A stretch of 64,000 nt of DNA, taken from contig NC_084886.1 in the NCBI RefSeq assembly GCF_958979055.1, forward strand, positions 18,534,654 to 18,598,653, read 5' to 3'. Below the pieces are notes generated by a model that searched no databases, was not told the origin of the DNA, and was given only the letters and a program-made list of their open reading frames with translations. The position numbers and the translations under genes are program-made. Source of the stretch: Alnus glutinosa (taxonomy: Eukaryota; Streptophyta; Magnoliopsida; Fagales; Betulaceae). Of the stretch, positions 1 through 19,384 are shown one piece after another (positions within the stretch are counted from its first letter, which is position 1; every line of letters starts with the position of its first letter).

Positions 1-151
1 ACCTATGACAATTATTTATTTCAGCACCTCTTTTATGCTACCTTTGTGCTTCGCAATTCCCATTCATATTTTTCAATAAAAGGCAATTGGTACAACATCA
101 TTACCCCTTCTAAGTCAATTCCGGATTTATAGTCCACCGGGTAATACTCAC

Positions 152-3100
152 CCGGTATAACTTGAAAATCTTTCAGCACCAATAATTTCTATAGCCTCAT
201 TTTCTGCCATGGAAGGCAAGAAAAGCATGCCAGCAATTAATTCAGGATTGATCATGAAACGGATCTCTTCCTACATAAGATGATAAAACAAGGAAATAAC
301 AAATATCAGAGTTTACTAACTTTAAGTGAAATCGCAATAACATCATGGCCTGCATGACTCACAGCAAGGTAAAATATGTGTAAACGCAATTTGAATGAGA
401 AAATGCGTATACCCTTTAGGGAACATACATCAGGAACAATATCTCTAAGTACTAGACATCCAAATACCAGATTAAGTACAAACTTTTTTTTTTTTTTTTG
501 CAAGTAAATTTAGTCTTATTGAAAGCGTAAGGCGCCCCTAAGTACACTAAAAGTATACAAAAGGAAACACCTAACTAGGAAGACCACATGAGCTTTATTA
601 ATTTTGTAAGTTATACCTGTACACAGCCCCTACGTAGAGCACCACCTCCAATATACTTGTTTGCAAAATCCACTTCAAGAGCTTCACTGGATTGATCTTC
701 TATCAAGCCTGAATTTTGGACCTACAAAGATATCGAAAGACCACCTAAGAGGTAATCCATCTTTGTCTCAAATTTATTTTTTATTTTTTATAAGTAATAA
801 TACCAATCTCATTGAAAGTGTGAGGCGCCCCTAACTACACAGGATACAAAAGGAAAAACCTAACTAGAAAGGGCAAAACTCAAATTGAAGAAATAACAAC
901 AAAGAAATTGGATCAAGTATTTATGATAAATCATCTAAATAAGACTGTTTAATGCATCTGTTCATTTGTTACCTCAACACGGCATAGAGGAATGACAGAA
1001 TTTCTCCAAAATTTAGACTCGGGATATGATATGCATAGAGGATGACGCTCCAAAGGAAGTACTTTCCGCTCAAATGAGACAAGGCCCACAGGCATATCTG
1101 AACATATCCTTTCAAAATAGTGTATGATGCACCTTATCTTATTTTCCTGGCTTTCGTTGTAACTGTGGAAGAGACTCCTGAAGATTCATAAATCTTAGAG
1201 ACATTCAGATCTTGAATTCAGTGTGATAAGATATTGGCAAGCCTCCCCAGATAGAAATATATAAAACTATAGCAGAATATACACCAACCCCAAGGGGTTG
1301 GCTCAAGTGGTGAAGGCTTTGGACTTTGGTGGCATAACCATCAGGTCTAAGGTTCGAATCCCCTTTGGTGTAAACAACTCATTAGGCCACACTTGGCGAA
1401 AGCCAAATTTAACCAATCCGTGTGGTGGGAGTGCATTACACGGATCCGGAGTTTATCCTTTAGGGGTGGGTACACAAAGTGACCCTACCTTGGGAGGATT
1501 CCCCGTCATAATTTTTTTTTAAATAAAAAAAAAAAAAAAAAAAGAATATACATCAACTCAAAGAAGATGAATCAAAAAAAAATTATTAAAAAGGATAGAA
1601 TACTAAGCCCATGAAATCAACTAAAAACAATATATTGTGTGGCCATTTTCTCTACTGATCGTTCCTATTGACATTCAACCCATGCACTAAAGAAAATCTA
1701 CGAATACTTGGGAAATACAAGTAATAATCGCCACATGTATGATGCGCATCCCTACCAAACATCCAGATGCATAAGATAATTCAAACCCTCTACGGCAGCA
1801 GCCTTCTACAGCTAATCGTGTTAGACTTGGAGCAATAAGGCAAGCACATTTAGGATTAATAATAGCACATGGTTAATGTTATACTATTCAATGTCATCTC
1901 AAGACATTGTATGCATCTTAACGAAATGGTATCAATGTAGCCACTTGTTAACCAATGCCCCTTAGATTATTTATTATCTGACACCAATCAGAATGATATT
2001 ATGAAAATTAGGAAATGTTAAACTGTCCTTTTTCATCCAGAATATTATATCTACTGAAAGGATCAACGATACAAAAGTAGAAAACTGAATCGTAGTGTTA
2101 TAACCATACTTCACACCAATAAGTTTAGATGCCTGATAAGACTGACAAAAGATTTTAGAAAGCTGAATCTCACATACGCAAACAAATGATCAAAGTTGAT
2201 TGTTGGAAGATGTTTAACACCTCTATTAGAGACTGGGAACAGACAAAATAAACAGCATCCAAGAAGAGCACCAATCAATTCCTGAAATCGAAATCAACAC
2301 ATTAATTATCAAAAAGTTATTCCATAAAGTGAAGACAGAAACAATAACACAAAATATATATATATTTCAAATTTAGATAATATGTCTCAGGTATGGTGCA
2401 GTATGATTGGGGAATTTGCCCGAAATGGGTTGAAAGAAAGAACACCGTCCATTTGGAAATTTAAAATCTTTATGTGGTGTTTCCTAATTGAGTGCTGCCC
2501 CTGAAGTCCTTCAGGAAGATCTAAATCAGCTACGCCAATTTGTAATTTTGAAAAAGAAAATGATAAAATACTTACATTTGATGAGAGTGGTGATTGGGAA
2601 GTAGATAACCCAACCCAAAAACAGAATCATACAACTGGTTGCCCAAACTTATTCTCATATGTGAATGTTTCAGGTTTGATGGGATATCTGGGTTTACTTT
2701 TTTTCTCTATCAACACTAAAAATAGGTGCCCAGCTAAAAAGGAAGATCATATTACCTTCCATTTTTCTCTCTCCTAAAAGGTTAGTGTTGCTGACATTTT
2801 CTTACCCACAGCCCAGTTTCAGTTTCTTTGGTATTAGCACGTTCATTCAGAAACACAATAATTAGCAACAACTAGCCCACCTAGTATATAGGTTCTATGA
2901 GGTTTGGGTTCTTTTGTCTATCATTTCTGGCATCAAATGCTAAAGAATATAAACATCGGGTACATATAGATACCTGGGAGAGAACCACCACCCCTGGCTC
3001 TTGGGAACCCAATAAACGAAGCCCAGTTTTGAGCTGTCCATTGAAAAGGCCGTAATCTGCACGCTGATAGTGCGCTTCCAACAAAGAGGGAAAGCGCAGG

Positions 3101-3420
3101 AGCAAATTTGCCAATGCCGGAACTACCTCTCCGAACCATTTTGCGGATTCTGCCTCTGACATCAACTCGTCGAAGAAGAAAGCGTAACCATGAGACGCGG
3201 AAGGATCCAAGGGCTCGGACGAGAGGCAGGGAGAGAGTCTCCTGAGAGCGGTAATGGCGACGAATAGGGCCTCCCCTGTATCCACCATGCTGTGATCGGG
3301 TCCTTTTGCCATCGCTTTCAGTGCCTCTTCCACCGCCACTGACGGCCATGACAGGCTCGACGACCGCACTAACAACGGCAGATACGGTAGTATGGACTTC
3401 AGGTCTTCTCTGCTCTCCAT
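152..3420 (-). CDS. PARG1: Poly(ADP-ribose) glycohydrolase, 5' part (exons 1-5), cut by left window edge
   Basis: Plant PARG removes poly(ADP-ribose) chains from proteins, acting mainly in the nucleus in DNA damage, stress and clock control. Five exons can be joined with GT/AG borders: 2974-3420, 2178-2281, 973-1177, 617-721 and 152-270, all in frame (about 326 codons of a family that is usually about 520-550 residues). Exon 1 starts [17 protein letters not shown], close to plant PARG N termini. The PARG signature GGG...QEE is split by an intron: exon 4 ends ...[15 protein letters not shown] and exon 5 opens with [14 protein letters not shown], so the catalytic glutamates are present. Exon 5 ends in phase 2 at a glycine codon and the rest lies left of the window. 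Introns carry two LINE tails and one SINE. Exon calls rest on my reading of splice sites and family similarity; no cDNA was available. Confidence 0.93.
485..590 (-). mobile_element. LINE 3'-end remnant in PARG intron
   Basis: Read on the minus strand this matches the 3' tail of the LINE at 11983-13887: a TTGTATAC...GTGTACTTAGGGGCGCC block, then CGCTTTCAATAAGA and an A-rich tail. It is only the last hundred or so bases, as expected for a strongly 5'-truncated L1-type insertion. It lies in the intron between PARG exons 5 and 4, in the gene's sense direction. Confidence 0.6.
771..875 (-). mobile_element. Second LINE 3'-end remnant in PARG intron
   Basis: The minus strand again shows TTGTATCC..TAGTTAGGGGCGCC, CACTTTCAATGAGA and an A-rich end, parallel to the copy at 485-590 and to the tail of the LINE at 11983-13887. 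It lies in the intron between PARG exons 4 and 3. Confidence 0.58.
1289..1542 (+). mobile_element. tRNA-derived SINE with target-site duplication
   Basis: The head is tRNA-like, with an A-box-like TGGCTCAAGTGG and a B-box GGTTCGAATCC, followed by a non-tRNA body and an A-rich tail. It is flanked by 15-bp duplications, AGAATATACACCAAC at 1274-1288 and the same with one change at 1543-1557, which fixes the ends. A second copy lies at 11622-11923. It sits antisense in PARG intron 2. Because of the body, tail and duplication it is a retroposon and not a tRNA gene. Confidence 0.87.
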
Positions 3421-3575
3421 TCTCTCTCTGATTTCGGGGGTTTTGTTACCTTCAGTGCTTTTCTCTTCAAGTCTGTACTTTAATGGCGTGTGTTCAAGCC
3501 TATATTTTATATTCTATAAGTATTAATAATTCTTAATATTTCATAATTACTTTATACTCTTAATAATATAAATTA

Positions 3576-3942
3576 GAGATAATTACACTTAACCCTTCTG
3601 ATTTATCCACAGTGTGGCAATTTACCTTCCAATGTACCAAAATTAGTACATGACCCCCCGAACTTGCCAACGTGTGGCAAAATCAACCTTCCGTCCAATC
3701 GACCGTTCGTTTGGACGGAAAATCGGTCACGTGCAAGTCACGTGACCGTTTAAGACAGAAACCCTCTCTAAGTCACGTGACTTGCACGTGATCGACTTTC
3801 CGTCCAAACGAACGCTCGATTGGACGGAAGATTGATTTTGCCACACGTTGGCAAGTTCGGGGGGTCATGTACCAATTTTGGTACATTCGGGGATAAATCG
3901 TCACACCGTGAATAAATCAGGGGGATTAAGTGTAATTATCCC
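3576..3942. mobile_element. Mutator-type MITE, 367 bp, 9-bp TSD
   Basis: Most of the element is one long inverted repeat starting GAGATAATTACACTTAA and ending with its complement. The perfect 9-bp direct repeat TATAAATTA flanks it at 3567-3575 and 3943-3951, the hallmark of Mutator superfamily insertion. The arms contain CACGTG boxes and a TTCCGTCCA motif and resemble the arms of the 7-kb element at 34087-41141. It has no coding capacity and lies about 150 bp upstream of the PARG start codon, so it may affect that promoter. Confidence 0.9.
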
Positions 3943-4712
3943 TATAAATTATTAAGAAATTGCATATACAGTTAATTATTTGAATATCTCATAATTATGA
4001 TTAATATAATTAACAATAATGTTATATACCATATTTTTACATCACAACACTAACATGGCAGTTACAACCAACTCTTAATTTTTATTTTTTTTAGCAATAA
4101 CTAATTAAGGACTAATTCAAGAGTTAATTAGAACTTACAAGTTAGAATTATAGGATAATTATTGAATAAAAATGTGATTTCTAGAATTACTCAAATTTAT
4201 TAATTATTAGACTTATATTGAAAGATATCACACATTAGATGGTGTCAATCAAACTTAGCCTAATTTTATATTTTCAAAATAAAAACATATTTCTCTCAAA
4301 ATTATTAATAAACAGTTTAAAAAACAAAAGACTTTTTCTCATTAATAACAAGTCAAACACTTTGCCAAGTCAAAACTAAATATGAGAAACAAAAGAAGAA
4401 AAGCCAGGGAATTGATCATAGAAGCCCAGACATCATAACCGTTGGAGCTCCATTGGTTCAGCAATGCTTAAGCTCAGTTTGGCTCAGCTTGCACAAGCCA
4501 GAGTGGGCATGTATTCAAGAAAATTAGTCAGCCTCTTTGAAGGCATTGCCCAACCACTGGCCTGAACCAAGGTCTTAAGGGCTCTAGCTTGGCTCTTTGC
4601 ACACTATCATTGTGTTTAGTAGAGGTGTGTCTGTTTCGATGTAAAATATTTTTCGGTATTTGACTCATGCAGAAAATTAGCAACGGCGGAAAATGACTTG
4701 CGACTTTCGGCA

Positions 4713-4842
4713 AACATTTTACGAAAATTAAAGAAAGTTTTCATGGTCAACCAAAAATTTTGGTCAAGCTAATTTACGGTTTAAAAAATGGAAACTATTT
4801 TACGAAACTTAAAGAAGGTGTTCATAGTCAACCAAAAAAATC
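4713..4842. repeat. Imperfect two-copy tandem repeat, about 80-bp period
   Basis: The motif TTTTACGAAAATTAAAGAAA followed by a TTCATGGTCAACCAAAAA-like block occurs near 4717 and again, with a few changes, about 80 bp further on. Confidence 0.6.
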
Positions 4843-4984
4843 GAAACAAACTGAGGATTAGTATTTGCTTCCACTCCAAAATATAAACAAGAAAAATAGT
4901 AATAGAAAACAATGAATGCAAAACTGCAAAACAGTAATAGAAAACTATAAGTTAAATACTAATACAAATCTCAAATCTGTATGC

Positions 4985-5140
4985 AAACCCTACTTCATCG
5001 CATGTTACCCTCCCGCAAGACATCGATCATACTGTATATCCGCTTGTCAGCTCGCCGGCAGGCACGATCCCAAGGAGATTCGAACCTTAGACCTAATGGG
5101 AATGCCACAAAGACCAATGCCCTTATCACTTGAGAATTTA
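4985..5140 (-). mobile_element. SINE remnant (minus strand)
   Basis: The minus strand carries TCAAGTGATAAGGG (A-box-like) and GGTTCGAATCTCC (B-box, plus positions 5074-5086), spaced as in a tRNA-derived SINE head. The downstream body differs from the SINEs at 1289 and 11622, so this is a different family or a decayed copy. No target duplication was found. Confidence 0.55.
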
Positions 5141-5842
5141 AACTTAAGAATGATTCTAAACTTCTAAATCAAGATGCTTAAGACAATAAAGTAATGAAAA
5201 ATAATTTAGATATCTGCCTGCCAGACTCTTCTATCAACTTCTTTTCATGATATTAAGAAAATTGGACAGTGTCTAACCACCTATTTCCCATAAAGCCTTT
5301 GACCTCAACTATGGAATGAATGTTGGGAACTATGAAAGGGGCATGGGGATTCAAGGCAGCCTGACTCAATTCTAAGAAATTCCTCTAGATTTAAAGCTTT
5401 TCTTTCTTTCTTTTTCTAGGTAAAATGAATGCCCATGAGCAAAGCTTCCAGCCACTAAACCATTTTACCTGATGTAAAAATCAACAACTTTTTTAGCCCT
5501 ATCATATCCTTAACAATCCGATTTCAACTCCAAATTAAAGAAATCCAAGGTGAGCATCATAACTAGAGCAATATTCTGCACAAACTTCTATAAAATTCGT
5601 AGTCTAAGAATACATGGTATTGAAGCCAGGGCCTATAACACCCACATCCATAATTCCAGTCATGTGACATATCATTATCTTCAAGCACAATCACCCCTTA
5701 CCTCCTAAACAGTTCTACCAATCACATACAGCATAACTAGAACTCCCTTAGCTGAATGCATACAACTCATTCCAATCGATGCTCACAAACTGCGATCTAA
5801 GCCAATCCAGTGCAAGATGCATGAGAAAAACAAAACTCTGGA

Positions 5843-6316
5843 TGTTGGGGAATTATTATTCCCCACTCGGGTTATACACTTGGAAAGACATGGTTGGTCC
5901 AGATGATATGCTACGTCGGTAATGACTACTCGGGTTATATGTTGGTCGGGAATGATCAAGATCCTCAGCATTTATTAGGATCTTGGCACTTGTCAAATCA
6001 AGTCAAAAATCAGTATGGAGCACTATGCATGATATCTGTGTACCTTACCGGTTATTGTTCACACTGTACAGATCACTGTTCACATTGTACAATAATAAGA
6101 CTTTTGCTATGCATCAACAATAAAATGGAGCATATATTATATATACATCACCTAAGAGGTATGCATCTATCTAATATGATAATTCTCTCTTACTCTCCTT
6201 ACTAACTTGGGCGTCGGAGGAGGCTCCGCCGGCCAACCCCCGACGGGTCTTTCCTTTGTTGTAGGTTATATACGAAGGGACGGATCAGAGGCTGCATGAT
6301 AAGGATCACATCAACA
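5843..6316. mobile_element. Solo LTR, 474 bp
   Basis: The segment starts TGTTGGGG and ends TCAACA, giving the matched termini TGTTG...CAACA. A perfect 5-bp target duplication CTGGA lies at 5838-5842 and 6317-6321. No internal region, primer-binding site or second LTR is next to it, so an LTR retrotransposon was here and was reduced to one LTR by recombination. The inner GGGCGTCGGAGG...CCCCCGACGGG block is typical of the 3' part of some plant Gypsy LTRs, but the family is not certain. Confidence 0.85.
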
Positions 6317-6491
6317 CTGGACTTGCTCACCTCTTGCACCTATTACAAAGTTCTTCAGAAAGAGCATCACAGGTTTGTTTAGAATTAGAAGTGCCAAGCA
6401 AATATGGGTGAATAATCAATTTTCAGGGAAAAAATAATCACAGAATTTGTGGAATGCGCGCTGGTTTTCAAATTTATTTATTTATTTTTTT

Positions 6492-6807
6492 GATATTTGC
6501 ACCATTAGTCTTGGAGTTGACCTAAATTACGAATCACTTTTGTGGTACTATAATTACAAATCACTCATTTTCCGTCCATCAAGTAAACAGTCCGTTAATA
6601 GATTGCAATACAAATAAGGTTTAGAGGTTGTCTTACTATTTATATAACGTGACAAAATAACGGATTCAGTTAACTTGGTGGACGAAAAATGAGTTTAGGG
6701 AGTGATTCGTAATTATAGTTTACCACAAGAACCCTCCATGAATTTTTTGTACCACAGGAAGTGATTCGTAATTTAGGCCAACCCCATGAACCAGTGGTGC
6801 AATTATC
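6492..6807. mobile_element. Long-inverted-repeat MITE (Mutator-like)
   Basis: Termini GATATTTGCACCATTAGTC and, inverted, GATAATTGCACCACTGGTTC continue into matching arms containing ACCTAAATTACGAATCACTT on both sides. The flanks are T-runs, so a target duplication cannot be proved. It has no coding capacity and lies upstream of the lumazine synthase gene. Confidence 0.72.
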
Positions 6808-7267
6808 TTTTTTTTTTTAATAAAAAATTATGTATTATTCCTACATCACATTACCGTACATCAATCCTACATCAAGAGACCTTGGGTGTAAGACCATGTA
6901 TATGAGAGTCCCACATCCTATATGTTTTGGTATAAGATTAATATAGAAAAATTATTTTCCTAGTAAAAATGTCTTGACGTGGCGTGCCTTACAGGACGAC
7001 GCCTTGTCAACGGGGATGGACGGAGGAATAGCGAGGTAATGTTATAGAATCGAGACATATTACATGCACATCAGTTGTACATTTTTTGTGCATCACTTTC
7101 TTAAATTAATCATTAAATTTATAAGACCTACGTGTGAATTCTTGTGAATTTTACATATCCGATAGTTAATTTTGAAAAATAATGTACCAAAGAAAATATA
7201 CATGTGATGTTCTCTCAATAGAATCACTCCTCGTCAGACTCTCGCGAGTGTTTGAGTGAAGAAAAAA

Positions 7268-14905
<7,638 letters not shown>

Positions 14906-15217
14906 TAGAATTATTGCTCCTGTCGGATGTCATCCGTATCATTCCCGGTTTTTTCTTCTCCTGGGTGTGGCCTGTTGTTTCATTTGTCGGCTGGCAGAAG
15001 ATCTTTATGTTGAGAGTTCTGGGGATTTCCAAAGGACAGAATAATGAGTTATTTGTCGATTGCTTTGTTACACCTTGAAATGGCAAACTACTTAGACACA
15101 CGAAAAGCTCTATGTTCTTGATGTTAAGAATCAGAAATATTTTTGTACTCTTGCTCCCCTGCTTTTTCTATATGATTGGACATTTTGTGTATGAATGTGT
15201 TATTTCTATTTCACTTT

Positions 15218-15384
15218 GGTTTACATCAAGTCTACATCAAGACTACACCAAGATATATTGGGTGTGGAACTCATGCATATGGAACCCACATATATGGAAC
15301 CCATATGCATGAGTTTTACACCTGTGGGTTTCATATGCATGAGTCTCACACCCTGTGTGTCTTGGTGTAGAGTTGATGTAAACC
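15218..15384. repeat. Palindromic MITE-like element, 167 bp
   Basis: GGTTTACATCAA at one end is matched by TTGATGTAAACC at the other, and the inside is largely palindromic (ACTCATGCATATGGAACCCA and its inverted copies). It lies just downstream of lumazine synthase. No clear target duplication was found. Confidence 0.6.
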
Positions 15385-15751
15385 GATGTGATGAACAAAA
15401 ATCATTACCCTTTTGGGTATGTTTGCTTGTCATTTGTCTTTTTTTGCAAACAAGCAATTTCAGTGTCTATGAGAACTTTTGACGTTTATCATGTGTTAAT
15501 GAAACCTATTTTGTTAATAGAATATGAGAAGGGGCAACAAGCTGGAGTCGAAAAAGCTGAGACAATGCCTACCTTGGATACTACTCAATCCCAAAATGAC
15601 GGCCGTTGGTCACAAGCCTCTCAGCTTCAATCTGAAATTAATTGACCAAACTGCCCCCATTGACCTTTCCCTTCTACTCCTCAACCCATCCCCCAAAAAA
15701 GGAAAATAACAAATGGCAATCTTTCAATCCATCAAAGCTTGGTGTGTTAAC

Positions 15752-16087
15752 TAGGGATGTCAATTTGTGTTTGCGTATTGAGATATGGATATAAGATTAT
15801 ATAGGTCAAATATAATGTTATCCATTTACTTAAATGAATTAGGCTCTTCAACCCTAAGTTACTAATTTTGTGTTAGGTTTTGGTCAAGTTCGCGGATCGT
15901 GTAAAAAATTGTCAATTCTTACGCTACATTTCAAGTTTGGATCGTGATGAGGCATGAACATAAGACTATATAGGTCAATATAATACGACCTATTTAATCA
16001 AACGGGTCAACATCTTCAATTTTAATTTACTAATTTCACATTGGTTCGTGTCGAATTTGCAAGCCTTGTAAAAAATTGTTAGCCCTA
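15752..16087. repeat. hAT-like repeat with internal duplication
   Basis: It starts TAGGGATGTCAA and ends TTGTTAGCCCTA, resembling hAT terminal repeats. Inside, a block beginning ATAAGATTATATAGGTCAA (15791) recurs about 169 bp later as ATAAGACTATATAGGTCAA (15960), each copy ending in a GTAAAAAATTGT motif. The 8-bp flanks do not match, so transposition is inferred only from the termini. Confidence 0.5.
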
Positions 16088-16646
16088 ATGATAAGCATGA
16101 CCAACCGCACAAGTGAAAACTTGCATTGGTTACAATGTTTAACATCTTTTTGCCAGTCCCCTATTTTTGTAGCAAAAGGGTGTGAGGGTAAACTGGTCAT
16201 TTGCAGTGGCATTTTCTATTGACCAAAGCAATTCCTGGTGTTGGCCTTCTTGGACGAACAAAGTGAACCAACTGCAAAAGACTAAAGAAGAACAAAAAGC
16301 TATAAGAAACTTAGAATCAAAGTTAAACATAACAACTCAATCAAAGATCTCTAGGAAGATTGTTGCTATCAATGCTTCATATTTGTAAACTTGTGTATCA
16401 TAAAAAAGAAATATTTACAGTATTTGGTCGGGAGATCGGATCCTAGCCACAACCCATGCAAGGAAGACATCCTCTGTAATAGCCATGAGGAAGAAGAAAG
16501 CGAAATATTCCCTTCTTATTCTCTATATTAAATCCCATTTGCAGTGGGGAGGAAGAGAAGCAATACACCCTAAAGAGATCAAAAAACATTTTGTTTGAAG
16601 AAAATCTGCATATTATATCATAGCTTTTCTCTTGTTCTCTCTTGTC

Positions 16647-19384
16647 ATGGTGATATTGCAGCTCTCTCTTCCAACCCCGATTCCACAAACAAATGGTTCC
16701 TTTGCTGGATTGGCAAGTATAAGTAAAAAAAGTTCATCAAAGTTTCATTCTACTCTTCCTCCAAGATTGTTCATATCCAATTCACAGCAACCTCAATATC
16801 CCATTTCACTGTCTCCTCCAGCTAATCAGGTTCAAAGTTTACTACTCAAAACCTTCAAATGATTTTCCTTTTTTTTTCATACATAATCAAATGCATTCAT
16901 AATGAAAAGTGCTATTTAATTGTTTTTTTTTTCTAGGCATTAGTTATAAGCTCTTTAACCTGTTTTTATTTGGCATGGCTCTGGAAGAGTGGCAGGGTGT
17001 GTTTCTGAATGAACTTTGTGAATTCATTGATGTCAGAGTGTAGCAGCAATTGTTTTTGGTGATGGATCAGAGTCAAGGCTTTACCCATTGACAAAGAGAA
17101 GATCAGAAGGGGCCATTCCTATAGCAGCAAATTACAGGCTTGTTGATGCAGTTGTCAGCAACTGCATTAACAGTAACATAAACAAGATATATGCTCTTAC
17201 CCAATTCAACTCAACTTCTCTCAATTCCCACCTTTCCAGAATTTATTCTGGAGTAGGTCTTGGGAAGGAGGGATTTGTCGAAGTAATTGCCGCCTATCAG
17301 AGCCTTGAAGACAAGGGCTGGTTTCAGGTTACAAGCATACACGTCTCTATAATAAAGTCTTGACTTCATAAAGCATAATTTGAGTAAGTCCATGACCTTT
17401 TAGCATTCATGATTCTATGCACTTCTCATTATTAGGGAGCTGCTGATGCTGTTAGAAGATGCTTGTGGGTGATGGAAGAGTATCCAGTGAGTGAGTTTCT
17501 GATCCTTCCTGGTCATCATCTGTACAAAATGGACTACCAGAAAATCATAGAGGCTCACCGAAAGAGCAAGTCTGATATAACTATTGCAGCATTAAGTGCT
17601 TTGAGAGATCAAGACACAGGTTTTGGCTTTCTGAAAGTGAATTCTGAAAATCAAGTTCTAGAGTTTAGATTGAAGTCTGAGAGTGAGCCAACCAGTTTTG
17701 TTTCGGTAAGTTTTGTCCACCAAGCTCTTCTCTATTTTGGTTTTATCATTTTTCCAGGTGTTCTCTGAGGAAGTTTATTTCTGAAATCCAGGTGGAAAGC
17801 TCAAGAAATTGCAATGATATTGCTTATTGTAATCTTTCAAGTATGGGAATATACCTTATTAACAGAGATATAATAGTACAACTTCTAAAAGAACATTTTC
17901 CCAAGGCAAATGACTTTACAGGTGAAGCAATACCAGGTGCAATATCCATAGGAATGAAGGTCAGACTCATTGTGCATGCTGTTCCTTTGTGGTGCTTTTC
18001 TTTTTGAATGCGGAAGTGCTCTTTTTTTCTCTTTCCCTTCTTACAGATATGTTGTGGTATTTGTTTCTCTTTTTAGTTACAATTAATGAGAAAATTCTCC
18101 TCTGTGAGGGTCAGATACAAGCTTTCATCTTTGATGGATATTGGGAGGACATGAGGAGCATTGAAGCATTCTACCAAGCAAATATGGAAAGCACAAAGAA
18201 AGCAAACATGGGATTTAAGTCGGTAACTTTAATACGGGGAAAGGCTGAAAGTATAATGCCAGTGCATCGCTTTAGTGAAGTTTTGCCTAAATTGGGCTAC
18301 TCACCAACTAACACAAACTTCATTCTTTCATAGCAGCTTCTTTGATAAAGAGTCTCCTATCTACACTTTGCCTCGGGTTCTGCCACCAACTCATTTGACT
18401 GATGCTGTAATAATAGATAGTGTCATTGGTGATGGTTGCATTCTTGGTGTAAGGAACTGCTTTATCTTCCTCTAAAGTTTGCCACAGAAAAATTTGATGA
18501 TAAAAAGTTAAAAGAGAGTATGAACACAAAAAACTGAGGAACTAACATTCACACCATGTAAATATTTTCTTGGTTCTAAACTTTGTTTCAATGCTGTTTC
18601 TGATTTGATTTTTAACTTTCTAAGAGTAGAGGTGCAAGCTCAAAGGTGCAGTAGTTGGTACGAGGACAAGAGTTGGAGATGGGGCTGTAATAGAGGATTC
18701 AGTGATCATGGGTTCTGATATCTATCAAGTAAGAGAGATCTGAACCTTCCATCCATATATATCACTTTGTTGATGTTTTAAAAGAACTTGAAAATAAAAG
18801 ATTTTAGCTCTTTTTCCCCCCCGAGAGAATTCAAGTAGGTTCTTTCCAGATCTTCATTAATTAGCTTATTTATAGTGCAAGTGTCTTCTCAACAGATGGA
18901 AGGTAGTCAGAGGAGTGGCATGGACAGGAAGGCCGTTGACATTCCCATAGGAATTGGGGAAGATACTCAAATAAGGAAAGCCATTGTAGATAAGGGTGCA
19001 AGAATTGGCAAAAATGTTTTGGTAGGTAAAATCCAAGAAACAATCAATAACTCATTCGCCCGCAACAGTGGCTCGAATAGTCGACTCGTTTGGTTAATAC
19101 CACGAGATCGGCTATTCGAGTCCTCACGCAACCGATATCCGGTTCTTGCGGGCGAAGTCGTGTATCCAGAGTTCACCCGAAAGGGATGGGTCACCTTAAA
19201 GAGGTTCTAAACCAGATGCATTTTCCTATCTTACTGATATATAAAGTAATGTATTGCTCTTGTGCAGATTATTAACAAAGACAATGTCCAAGAAGGGAAC
19301 AATGAAGCTAATGGCTATGTGATCAGTGGGGGAATTGTGGTTGTTCTTCCTAGTGCAGTGATACCTGATGGCAGCATATTATGA
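16647..19384 (+). CDS. APS2: ADP-glucose pyrophosphorylase small-subunit-like protein (APS2 type), probably non-catalytic
   Basis: Nine in-frame exons (16647-16829, 17037-17327, 17436-17705, 17792-17959, 18115-18218, 18334-18448, 18630-18728, 18896-19021, 19268-19384) give 490 residues, near normal small-subunit length. The first 61 codons look like a plastid transit peptide. The fold is intact: SRLYPLTKRRSEGAIPIAAN, ANYRLVDAVVSNCINSN, LTQFNS, EGFVEVIAA, DGYWEDMRSIEAFY, a left-handed helix repeat region, and IINKDNVQE near the C terminus. Catalytic features are altered: the GDHLYRMDY aspartate is replaced (GHHLYKMDY, His185); the nucleotide loop reads FGDGSESRL (68-76) instead of GGGxGTRL; and the sugar-phosphate motif EFAEKP reads EFRLKS (234-239). 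Normal AGPase makes ADP-glucose for starch. This one more likely regulates or is decaying, like Arabidopsis APS2 (At1g05610). All frames are open, so it is not an ordinary pseudogene. Confidence 0.9.
19050..19205 (+). repeat. Possible SINE fragment in APS2-like intron 8
   Basis: A GC-rich island contains TGGTTAATACCACGAGATCG, a B-box-like TATTCGAGTCC and the inverted pair TCGCCCGCAA / TTGCGGGCGA. The layout resembles tRNA-derived repeats, but no target duplication or second copy was seen. Confidence 0.35.

Larger units (their letters stand above)
3952..5842. other. AT-rich intergenic stretch, no gene seen
   Basis: No coding region with family similarity or splice structure was found. It contains an imperfect tandem duplication (about 4713-4842) and a SINE remnant (about 4985-5140), listed separately. 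Confidence 0.5.

Noticed and set aside
1289-1380. tRNA gene suggested by A-box and B-box sequences
   Set aside because: No cloverleaf can be completed, and the body, A-tail and target duplications show a SINE. The same reasoning applies near 5080, 9100 and 11640.
15112-15482. Several short open frames downstream of lumazine synthase
   Set aside because: They run through the palindromic element at 15218-15384 and encode repeated His/Met/Thr strings without a domain.
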